Positions 54,722 through 64,000 of a DNA stretch of 64,000 nt are shown one piece after another. The notes beneath the pieces were generated by a model. It saw only the letters and a program-made list of their open reading frames with translations, ran no database searches and was not told the origin of the DNA. A program made the translations under genes and the position numbers. Position 1 is the first letter of the stretch; every line of letters begins with the position of its first letter. This stretch comes from Paraconiothyrium sp. Pb-2020 (taxonomy: Eukaryota; Ascomycota; Dothideomycetes; Pleosporales; Didymosphaeriaceae): assembly GCA_022419385.1 (NCBI GenBank), contig JAJUBI010000004.1, forward strand, positions 4,073,286-4,137,285, written 5' to 3'.

Positions 54722-55159
54722 ACCAATCGAGCGGCGAGACTTGGGGAGCCAACGTCTTTGGAGATTTGTTGGGGTAGCCCCAAATCAGGTGCTGTGAACG
54801 GAGAAGTCATACTGTGCAAGGCGATAGGTCCAGGAACTAATCCAGATGCACTTGCATACTCAGCTGTAAGTTCAACGTGAGGCGATGCATGGGAGGGCTA
54901 TTGGTGGAGAGGTCATATAAGAACTCGATCGAATGGAAGTCAATGGAACCGTCAACAAGCTGCTATGTCATCGTAACCGGTATTGTTCAACAGGTGTTCA
55001 CCGAGAGAGGTCCAATTGCAGTCTTATACTCCATACGATGAACCGCTTGCCCACAGCTAAAAGCTAGATGCTAGCTTGCAAGTCAAGAGGATCGCCGTGC
55101 ATAGTGTCAATATGATTAATTATTCTAATGATGGCGCTTAATAACTAAAATGGGTATAC
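54722..55159. other. Intergenic between convergent genes, nothing recognised
   Basis: This 0.44 kb lies 3' to both neighbours. An A+T-rich stretch lies near 55110-55150. Confidence 0.4.
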
Positions 55160-56923
55160 TCATGAAGCATGAACGCTCTGGATTACTGGGTATTTGGGAA
55201 GGTACGGGTTATAGACCTGCAATAATTAGCGTTGTGAAGACGAAAACCAAGAGGACTCAAGGATAGTACTTACCGACTGGCATTTTCCATTGTAGTCAGA
55301 CGTGGACGCAAGCTCAATGGCCAAGGTGTTGCCAGGAACACCCAGCTTCGCAAGAGTACCTTGCTTGGGGCTGGCCTTGTTCCATCCAGGCCCTGCAGTA
55401 GGGTTCTTGATCCACTCAACGAACCAATTGTTCTGGTAGTCAGCCAACGCCTGGTCCGCCGCCGTCACATCTTGACCTTCGAAAACTTCATTTCCGCCGA
55501 AGAAAAACGCGATCTCGGCACCGTGGGTCGGCGCCTTGACTGGCAGACCTTGCGAATAGTTTGCGAAGAAGCGGTAGATCCATGTGCTCTGCTTAGTGCT
55601 GCGCAGGTCGAGCAGGTAGTCTACAGGGCAAAAAAAGCGAGCGTCACCGTATTGCGCACCGCTCATCTCGGACACGGTGTCGTAGTCGGCCTGGTTGTAC
55701 GCAGCTAGGAGCTTGTTGTCAGGGATCTCAGCAACATCGGCATCAAAGGTGTTGATCCACTTGGTGAAGTTGGTGTTCTCGCCGGAATATACGAGACCGA
55801 ACAGAGCACCCTCATAGTTGGAGTTGCCGGTCAGAAGAGGTACGTGCGAGGCGTACTTGCCGGCCTTGAAGCGTGCTTCGTAGTTCTGGTAGCGGGTAAT
55901 CTCATCCACGGCAGGAGTGAACCAGGTGTTGTAAGTCGCGTTGAAGTTCGCCGTTTGGAAGGCGTACACGTCAACCTTGCGCAGGCAGTCGAGCTGACCC
56001 TTGCCAGTCGAGCAGCCAACTTCCGCAGCGACAATGTCAAGCGCTTCATTCACAGGAGCAACAGCAGGTCCCGACTTGGCGTTGGCGGCCATCTGAACGG
56101 CACCAACCAAGAAGGTGTCAGGATGGTTCCAGAGGTAGTGGTCTACCTGGACTGAACCAGACGAGTGGCCACCGAAGACGATGTGGTCAGGATTACCGCC
56201 GAAAGCTGTTCAACGTCAATGAATAGTCCTAACAAGTCAACTGAGTGAACACATACCGGCGATGTTGTCACGAACCCATTGCAAAGCCTTGTCTACGTCC
56301 AAGATGCCGAAGTTCTGCGACTCCTTCGTGCCCTTGAGCTCGGCCGAGTTGGGATACGCGAAGATGCTTTCACGAGTGTTGAAGCTAACATAGATGACAC
56401 CTTTGCGCGCAAAATTGGCACCTTGGTAAGCAGGGTTGCTGCTTGAGCCAGTCACCATGGCCCCTCCGTACATCCACACAAAAACCGGGAGGCCATTCTT
56501 GCCAGAATCTGTCGAGTTTGGAGATGGAGCCCAGACATTGAGGTTCAGGCAGTCCTCGCCCTGTTGTGAGTATGATGTGCCTGATATGGCTTGCGGGCAT
56601 GTTGGGCCATATTTCGTCGCATCAAAAACGGCGCCCTTCTTTGCTTTCGGAACGTCTCGCGGCGGCTTCCATCTAGCGCAAACTTAATTAGATTCAGTGA
56701 CGTCCAATAAAATTGCGACATACCGATTCGCTCCACCCGTCGTATCAGCAAACGGGATGCCTAGAAAAACAGTGTTTCCAGCGTCGGCAAACCCTCTCAC
56801 GGTCCCTTGCTTAAGGTTGACAATTGGCGTTGAGGGGTCCGGCAAACTTGCACTTCGTCCCGGCAACGGGGTTCCCGCCGCTGCGGTAGCGCAAACGATT
56901 GCGACTATACCCGAAACCTTCAT
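55160..56923 (-). CDS. Secreted type-B carboxylesterase/lipase
   Basis: Four exons (56923-56724, 56672-56257, 56205-55274, 55216-55160) give 534 aa. The signal peptide is MKVSGIVAIVCATAAAG. Family features are VNLKQGTVRGFADAGNTVFL, GIPFADTTGGANRWKPPRDV, EDCLNLNVWAP and the oxyanion loop VFVWMYGGAMVTGSS. The nucleophile elbow is FGGHSSGSVQVD, GHSSG instead of the commoner GESAG. SNYEGALFG supplies the acid, and THGAEIAFFFGG the His. The second and third introns have clear GTATGT or GTAAGT donors. The last exon codes only 18 residues (VYNPYLPKYPVIQSVHAS). It would hydrolyse carboxyl esters outside the cell. The substrate is unknown. Confidence 0.92.
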
Positions 56924-57803
56924 GGCGCGAGATATCAGAGCGATGAGATGCAGAGGAAATCTGAAGCCACGAGGGGATCGTCACTTGGGCATCAAGTGGG
57001 TTTTGAGCCTGTTCGTCGGTAAGGAGACGCATGGAACCATCCTCAGCCTTGACCAGAAGTGAAGAAGATCTGCCGATGTTTGTCCGCTGTGGACTATTGT
57101 CTGGTCAAAGCTGTTGATTGCCTGATCCACAAGCACGAAAATCTACTTTGCGTAGTCGAGCTTGTCAAGCAATGCTAGTCAAAGAATGGTGGTGGCGGCC
57201 CACTTCCAAGTTCCCCAAATCGGTCCTATTTTCATTCCGAGGAGAGTCTTGTATAGATCGAGCACTCAGGTCCGCACCTCGCCCGCGAGCCGTCGCAGAA
57301 ATCTTCTTGGACTCTCCACAGGCTTGCGGATGATTCCGAGGTTCGTTACCGATGTCACAGTCCTATTGCCCGAAACCTACGTGCCTCCGCACATCGATTG
57401 GTTAGAGGCAGCTCTCGCAGCGCACCCCACCGAACTAGGGCCAGGACGGCGAACATGCAGGGGGCATGTCGAATCGTTTGCGTGCTTGCATGTTCATCTG
57501 CCCTGGCGAACCTTTAATCATCCTTCAACCGACAGCCTCTCCCAACGAGGCCGTGTAGCCGAGCATCAATTGAGCAAATTTGATGTCGATCATGAAAGGA
57601 ACATGAAATAGAACACGAGATCGGGCTGGGACACGAGGAGTTTGAGGCGAGCGTTGACAGCAGGGTCTCCCCTTGGCCGCCCTGTACATATGATCTCTAT
57701 GACCCACAGATGCGGTCCTCCACTTCCTTGTCGATCGATAGACGATCCCTTCTTTTAAAGAATCTCTCATCCGGGGTTCGCGCTCAGGTACCTCCAAAGC
57801 ACA
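56924..57803. other. Divergent intergenic, nothing recognised
   Basis: This 0.88 kb lies between the carboxylesterase and the rhodopsin-like gene. The 149-codon plus-strand frame at 57162-57611 has no domain and no supporting splice signals. Confidence 0.4.
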
Positions 57804-59026
57804 ATGGGTGACCAAGGTCTTGGTCAGGTAGTAAGTGCTTTGATGCTCGCCGTATGGTTGTGCCTTACTGACCAGGCTTATAGGTCTCCTGGTACATCTG
57901 CACCATAGCTACCGTGCCCTTTGTGGCTTTGCGCATGTACTCGCGATGGAAACGTATGGGCAAATTGGCCGTTGAGGAGTTCCTCATCGTACTCGCTCTG
58001 TGCTGCCTCATAGGAGACCTAGGCATCCAGCAGCACATGTGGAACTTGGGCCTGGGCGACACGTCGACTGTGACGCCTGAAAAGCTCAAGGGAATCATGC
58101 AGATGATTGTGCCCGGCTCGATACTCTACGTCTCCTCGCTTTGGGCCGTCAAGTTCGCCCTGGTGATCTTCTATAAACGCATCGCTGTGCCCGGATCGCG
58201 ACTTATCCTGCTGTACAACATCGCACTTGGTGGTTTAGCCGTAACGTTCCTTGTGATCTTCTTCGATATCTTGTTCCAGTGTTATCCATACGACAAGCGC
58301 TGGTCGAGCGACCCGAACTGTGAGTGAACCATAGGCAATTGCGAGATTCGTCCTGATAGTCGTACGCAGATCAATGTGATCCCAAAGCTGCTCAGATTAA
58401 TTACTGGATCACGATCTTCTTCAACATCTTCTCGGATGCCATCATCATTGCGTTGCCAATCACTATGGTGTCGAGATTGCAAATGAAACTGAAGCAGAAG
58501 CTCGGTGTAGCAGGTATCTTTGCGCTGGGATTCTTCGTCATCATCGCGAGCAGTACGTTCCAACTTCTATATGTGTCTTCTGTAAATGTGCTGACGTTGG
58601 GTGATAGTTATCCGAGCATACTACTCCAACAAGAACGAAACAATGCTGACCTGCACCGTATCCATGGTCGAGACCGCCATTGCCATCATCGCCGCATGCC
58701 TGCCCGCGCTTCGTTCCATGGTGATTGGGGGCAGCACCAACGGCGGTCCGAGCAGCTACGGCAAACACTACGAACTTAGCTCTGCGAAGCGCAGGACGAC
58801 AGATCCAAATCGATTAGGAGTTAGCAACGGAATTGCATCTGGGCCTGCTTCAGGCTCACGTTCAAAGTCACATCATAACCCAAATGGCTCGGAAGATTCG
58901 CTCGTTACGAGCGGGTTGAGTGTTGGGCTCGATGGGAGAGGGAAGATTAGAGTGGACACTACGATTGAGGCGATGTATGAGGACGATGGGAAGAGCAAGG
59001 CGGAAAGTTCAAGGAGCGACGTCTGA
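57804..59026 (+). CDS. Fungal rhodopsin-like (SAT4 family) integral membrane protein
   Basis: Four exons (57804-57827, 57884-58319, 58370-58552, 58608-59026) give 353 aa. The first exon encodes only MGDQGLGQ. Seven hydrophobic spans are interspersed with family markers: ALRMYSRWKRMGKLAVEEFL, GIQQHMWNLGLGD, YVSSLWAVKFALVIFYKRI, QCYPYDKRWSSDP and INYWITIFFNIFSDAIIIAL, where the last is the usual NxxxDxxIxxLP-like helix. The cytosolic tail (about 100 residues) is Ser/Gly-rich. The family is widespread in Pezizomycotina with mostly unknown roles. Despite the name, no retinal-binding Lys is implied. Confidence 0.88.
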
Positions 59027-59990
59027 TCGGAATTAAATGCCCCGAGATGCTGTACCCCGTTATGATTATATGAATATCTTCTCCTCTGCAGGCGTATGAT
59101 TTCCTCTGAAGTTAATAAGGAGTCCGCAATGATCACCGTTGACGTTGCCGCCTTATTAATCTCCTGTTCCATCAATATCTACCTAACGTCCTCCAAACTG
59201 ACAGTGCCACATAGAAGGTATGTTTGCCCACGATCATGCCAAACGTCCGTATCACAAGCGGGTCTTTATGCGCGTCCCGAAACTTCCAATGCTATGGCCC
59301 GACTCGTCCGCCGTTTTGGTTGCGGAAGCTTTCTGCTCTCGCCAGCCCTGGCTATCGTCACCTGATTCCGCGGTACACATCCGGCCCCTGCCGCCTTTTC
59401 CGCGACTAACACGAGTCAGAAACATATATCGGCAGCGGCCGAACACGTTCTAGAATTTGCATCCGCGGAGGAGTCGCCTTGTCGCCACGCAAATGTGATA
59501 AAAAACACTAGAACGCGGAGTTCATACCCGACGTGAATTCTCGACATGCGACCACGAGCAAGCTAGTACGCGGCGGTGAGATTTTTGTACCTGCCCACTT
59601 CTACAAAGGTGGGGGCTACCATGGGCAACCCTTACTTGATCATTAGGTACCGGAAAGTACAAGGCCTGTTTTAACTTTAGCAGTCGTAAGTCTTCATATT
59701 CACCGTGTCATATAGAGCCCGGACGTAATCGCAGATGTCTCCCTCTGTACGCGTTATTCACTCTTCGACGAGCAGAATTGTCGACGCGGCATGATTACAT
59801 ATTCACTCAATACTAACGATGTACAATTCGGTCCAACGTGATAACCAAAAACCCTATATTATACAGAAAGTAGCCGCAGTAACCCAAGCGACCTTACTAG
59901 GTCACTACAAAGAATACCGAAAATGACCATATGACGGTACAACATATTCATCCCAATCTCATCTTAACGACTCCTTCTCTTCCCCGATCG
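59027..59990. other. Intergenic between convergent genes, nothing recognised
   Basis: This 0.96 kb has no repeat or coding signal that I trust. Confidence 0.4.
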
Positions 59991-61372
59991 TCATTTTGAA
60001 ACGTCTTTATTTTCCTCCCCTACAGCCACCAGCTCAACGGCATCTCCCTCTCCACGTTCGCTTCTCATCAAACTTCCCTGACCACTCCCTATTTTCCATA
60101 GACAAATCGCACTCCAAATCTGCGCCGCCACGAATGCAATGAACAGTATCGGCGTCAGGCCTCTGTTCAGCGTACTCCATCTATGGAACAACGCGCCGTA
60201 GAACCACCCCACGATAGCTGTTTCTATCGTTGTGCTTGCGACGGACACAATAAACGCGGTGCGTAGCGATTTGTAGAGGAAGGCATGGCGCGTAGGGTAG
60301 AGACGATACAATATCATGGTGAGGTGCGTTAGCGCTTCGGAGAGGATGTCGAAGACGCCTGCATCCCTATAGTTAGCATCGACGCCAGAGACTGGTGATA
60401 GGGACGGGCGTAACAAGCCGAGCATACCCCAGACTAAGCAGAGCACCAACTCGATGGTAGAATCTGGCGCGCGCTGCGTGTATGTAAATGCAAGGGCAAG
60501 TTGCGCGATTAGGATTGTGCAGGAGTGGCTGTGGTCTTTGTCAGCGGCAGTCTGCTCTCTGGGTGGGAGTGAGCACGCACTGCAACCAAGTGATGTAGCT
60601 TATGCCCTGCCGGTAGCATAGTTCGAACATATACATCGAGGTGTAGGTATGACTGCACAAGAACAGCACGTCTCCGATTGTGAGCGAGCGCCCGAGTAAC
60701 TGGCTGTTGAAATTGTGGCCGGAGACGAGAGCCCCGAAGGGGTAAATGCCTTGTTGAAGATGGTGTCAGAAGACAATGGTACGTTCTTAGGGGGGGAATA
60801 TGTAATTGTGGTAGCTGAGAAAGGAAGAGATATTGCATACCGACGATCAAGAGCATCAGCTTCATGATCAAGCTCAGATGATGGTTCACAAGTGTACGTT
60901 GATCTCTTGGTTTCAGTCGCGCATACGCTCTCCCGTGCAGGCTGTCTTTACGCGACATATAGTTCTCGAGTACGTATTGCTTTACAATTGAGAGGGCGAT
61001 AAGAATCTGTGCGGCGAGAGCTTCAAGTCAGTATGGGAATTCAAACACATTGAAGAAAGAACAGAGGCTCGTTGCGACGGAGCCAACCCCATAGGACACC
61101 GTGACATAGCTTCTGAGTGAGTTCGCAGGAGTCAACAACCAAAACCTTATATTTGATCTGTTACTGTAGAAGCTGGTGGAGGAAGGTGGATGAGAGAGAT
61201 TAAGCAGGAATCCACTTACCGCACCGATGAAAACGACAGAGAAGGGGAACATTTCCGACACAGCCATCGGCCTCAAGCACGCGAAAGCCAGTCCAGGCGG
61301 CGCTTCGCAAGTTTTGTTGCCCCTCCATGGGTCGAACGCTCCATGATCCCTATGATGTCCCAATTCTTCCAT
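59991..61372 (-). CDS. Multipass membrane protein, unknown family
   Basis: Four exons (61372-61049, 61006-60841, 60749-60581, 60528-59991) keep frame to 398 aa. After a soluble start (MEELGHHRDHGAFDPWRGNK), about eight hydrophobic segments follow, among them EMFPFSVVFIGAVSGFLLNL, ILIALSIVKQYVLENYMSRK, LVNHHLSLIMKLMLLIVGIY, IGDVLFLCSHTYTSMYMFEL and LFIAFVAAQIWSAICLWKIG. The last three introns have fair donors (GTATGC, GTGCGT). The first (GTGTTT) is weak, and a GTAAGT at 61219 may mark another intron that I did not use. A charged cytosolic tail ends the protein. No transporter or enzyme signature is recognised. Confidence 0.6.
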
Positions 61373-62999
61373 GCTGCAAACCCACCGAAATGAAAAAAGA
61401 CGTGTCAAGGAATGTCAGAAGTAAGACAAAAACCCACGACGCGGGAGTTGCGAGAGGCACTTTTCAAATGAGGGGAATATGGGGTTGCACAGCCTTCCTA
61501 TGGTCGCGCCCTTTTTCGTAACACGTATGAGGCTTGGCGTGCACGAGGACCGGCGTGAATGGAGCAGGAGCCCAACAATTGCGGGTGCAGGTGCGGACGC
61601 AGACGAGGTGAAGCGCTACCGTATTGCCGGGTGGTTCGAACACTGGGGGCACAAACGAGAAACATATTCTGTGTTAGCACGATGCCTTCATTGTTTTGTT
61701 TGCCATACTCATTACGCAGAGGCTCATGGTGCTTCCAGGCCAGTTTCGTTGAGCGGGGGAAAGGTCGTGTACCAGGGGTACCGGCTCGCAAACAGCTTCA
61801 ACTGCCCAACGCAGTTAGCGGATCAAGTTTGGCACGGAAGACACCACTATGTCGCGGTGATCAGCCTTGCCCGAGAGTGCTCAGCCACATGAAGTGACGC
61901 AGGGTTCTTAGATTGCGTGAACCGGGGGTGAGAGAGATCTGTGGTTCGTGGATGCGTATAACGGTTGCACGGAGCGGAGTTCACTATTTTAGCGCGCGGG
62001 TTTAATAAAAACAAGCTTCCTTGGCAGGGGCTTGTAATCTAGACCATCGAGTAGCGGCACACATAGATAGATGCCGGTAAATGCTTGATACAAACAAGCA
62101 CCCTTGGCAAAAGCTTAAATACCCATGCTCGAACTGTGCAATACTGGGATTCGTTGATCCCTGATACACGTGGAGCTGCCCGCAGGGACCGGCTCACTAG
62201 ATATAGATGAATAGCCGTAGCAAGTAGCCTCTCCCCAAAGGTACCTTACATCAGACGCCATCCAAGATTTCGCTCTTGACCCCATCGCCGAACAGTATAA
62301 GAAGAGAGCCGCTGCGTAGGCATTGCAGTATGGGAAGGCAACCATAATTGTCAGCACAACAATCGCGACGTAGAGTACGTGCGCATAGCTATGCTACCTC
62401 CAGTTGGCGTAATATCATCGTGGTGACAATTGGAAACAATCTCAAGAGCTGGATTACTGGTGACTCCTCGTGTTACGCCGGCCTCGCATGCCAATGTTCT
62501 AAGGGCATGCCTCTGGAAGCCACCAGGACCCATATGACAGGTTTTCATAAAACAACTGATCGCATCAGCAAATATATTCACTCCTCTGGGTCTCGCCAGC
62601 ACAATGTGACTCTCCACGGCTGTACACGACAAACAGCTGTTGGATCGTTACTTCCTAGCTCGAGATCGTCTACGACCCACTGTCATAGTGTATTGCGAGT
62701 GATACATTGACTGTATGAGCTACCATTCAGGGTACAGAACCCGATGCAAAGTCTAAGCGCTAAGTAAAGACGTATTTTCATCTGTTCGTCGACGCTGCAT
62801 GGCCAACTCGTAGCCGTAGCGGAAGTAGTAAAGTGGTATGATGCATACGCCGTGCTCCAGTGAGTTCCCCGATTAACATGCGTCCATAAACTCCAAGATG
62901 CAGTAGCCCGTCCCATATTTTGATGCCTGCCGACCCAAGATAATTCATATACATTGAACATTATGCGACGTTATCCAATGGCCGTCGCATTCAGACCAT
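61373..62999. other. Intergenic, no supported gene
   Basis: This 1.6 kb includes overlapping short frames (61479-61897 both strands, 62348-62710) without domains. A small imperfect repeat of the type AAACAAGC(T/A)..CCTTGGCA..GCTT occurs at about 62010-62035 and 62092-62115. Confidence 0.4.
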
Positions 63000-64000
63000 T
63001 CAAAGGGTATCTCGGCCTTCCTTCAAACATTTACCTTTTTGCCCTACTTCCTCGCGGAGGAACTCGAGGCGTTTCGCATCATCGTCTTTGAATGTGAAAG
63101 CTCCACTCCAGAATCCACAGCCTATGTTAGTGGTTTCGTTGCGCCAGATTGTCTGCGCCTGCCCGGCCCAGTCAACAGGTGATAGGCCTTGTCCAATATC
63201 CTCGCCCAGATTCTTCCCGATTTTGGCGATCTCGCTTTCGCCGGGCAGGTGGTGGAAGAGTTCGGAATTGAGGGTCCAGCAACGAAGTCCGCGGTCAGGA
63301 TGCAATGGTGGGTTCGCCCAGCGAGTCGGAATGGGATTGGTCTCGCGTGCTCCTTTTGAGCATGCATGAAGTAGTGCAACGTCGAATGCGCGCGGCCCCT
63401 TGGGTTGGAGCTGCGGTGGCGCGAGGTTGCCCAGTAGAAGTTCAGCTGCGGGCCGAGTGACTGCATAGCCAAATGAGCAGAGTGGAAACTTCGAGCGATG
63501 CAAAGTGCGGCCGTGCTCGGGTATATTGAGTACGCTGAAAAGATCCTGGGTGAAAGGATGCAGTTGATATCGCGCGGGCATCGTTGGATCGTCATATGTG
63601 AGGTGTGCCACATCTCTCAAGGTGAAGGGCTTGCTGTCGAACACTAGGCCTTCATACGTGACCCTGTTGAGGTAGTCCCCGCAGTGTCCAAGATACAAAA
63701 GATCCCAAGCACTATGGTCGCCCCAGTACTGTGTGCGGTTTTGGTGTTGTCTTGCGAGAGGATTCAACGATCCCTTCGGGGGCATAAGAGTGCGCATGGC
63801 ATTCGCGGCTAGAGGGACCTGGATGCTACGAAGGCGAATGTCCCAATCGAGATCGTCTTCGAGGATGAGCGCCGTTTCAAGCCCGGAATCGAGGAACCTG
63901 TGTTGGAACGGTTCAGTACGTAGAACTGTCGCGGATTTCAAGTTAAATGTAGAGCTTGGAGCTTACCATCGCAGGGCGTTGAGGTGGCCCATCCACGCTA
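63000..64000 (-). CDS. Glycosyltransferase family 25-like protein (partial, 5' end off the right edge)
   Basis: An exon from the right edge to 63967 (AWMGHLNALRW) joins by an intron (GTAAGC at 63966, ACACAG before 63897) to 63897-63000. The join gives the GT25-type motif W-FLDSGLETALILEDDLDW, including the LEDD segment that binds the metal and sugar nucleotide. WDLLYLGHCGDYL and FGYAVTRPAAELLL match the later blocks, where the second resembles the usual GYxIS/TxxgA motif. Fungal members are mostly uncharacterised and the donor sugar is unknown. The N-terminal residues are missing from this window. Confidence 0.8.

Noticed and set aside
1..64000. Secondary-metabolite gene cluster
   Set aside because: An oxygenase, an amidohydrolase and transporters are present, but no PKS, NRPS, terpene or DMATS backbone gene lies in the window.
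1..64000. CRISPR arrays, bacterial operons or intact transposons
   Set aside because: Introns and gene content are eukaryotic. No regularly spaced palindromic repeats and no transposase or reverse transcriptase motifs were seen.

Overview
The window is nuclear DNA of a filamentous ascomycete (Pezizomycotina). It has short GT-AG introns (mostly about 45-80 nt), compact genes on both strands, and families typical of these fungi: HET-domain proteins, SAT4/rhodopsin-like membrane proteins, a siderophore transporter, an OPT transporter, an Egh16-like secreted protein and an APSES regulator. A Dothideomycete is my best guess, on general gene style only. All exon joins were worked out by hand from splice signals and reading frame.

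Layout. 1-0.8 kb: 5' part of the gene for mitochondrial ribosomal protein uL15m, running off the left edge. 1.5-11 kb: four short coiled-coil proteins, interrupted by a siderophore-iron transporter with a GATA-type site upstream and by a sulfotransferase-like protein. 11-16 kb: a GNAT acetyltransferase and the catalytic subunit of DNA polymerase delta, divergently arranged around a promoter with an MCB box. 17-19 kb: two paralogous two-exon genes for tiny single-pass membrane proteins. 19.4-27 kb: metal-dependent amidohydrolase, GPI-anchored GH20 hexosaminidase, GH47 mannosidase and a 2-oxoglutarate/Fe(II) oxygenase. 27.7-35 kb: a decayed HET gene, a secreted amidase and an OPT transporter. 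37-38.7 kb: an Egh16-like secreted protein whose tail is encoded by serial mini-exons. 39.7-42 kb: two more, decaying, copies of the tiny membrane protein on the opposite strand. 42.9-49.98 kb: a hypothetical protein, an intact HET gene, a histidine acid phosphatase and a transcription factor joining a Zn2Cys6 cluster to an APSES domain. 50.8-64 kb: small membrane proteins, an F-box-like protein, a type-B carboxylesterase, a rhodopsin-like protein, an unknown multipass protein and a GT25-like glycosyltransferase cut by the right edge.

The genes do not form one pathway. Housekeeping genes (uL15m, POL3) sit among secreted hydrolases, nutrient transporters and allorecognition-type genes. The most unusual items are the Zn2Cys6-APSES fusion, the four-copy mini membrane-protein family in an inverted two-by-two arrangement, and the mini-exon array.
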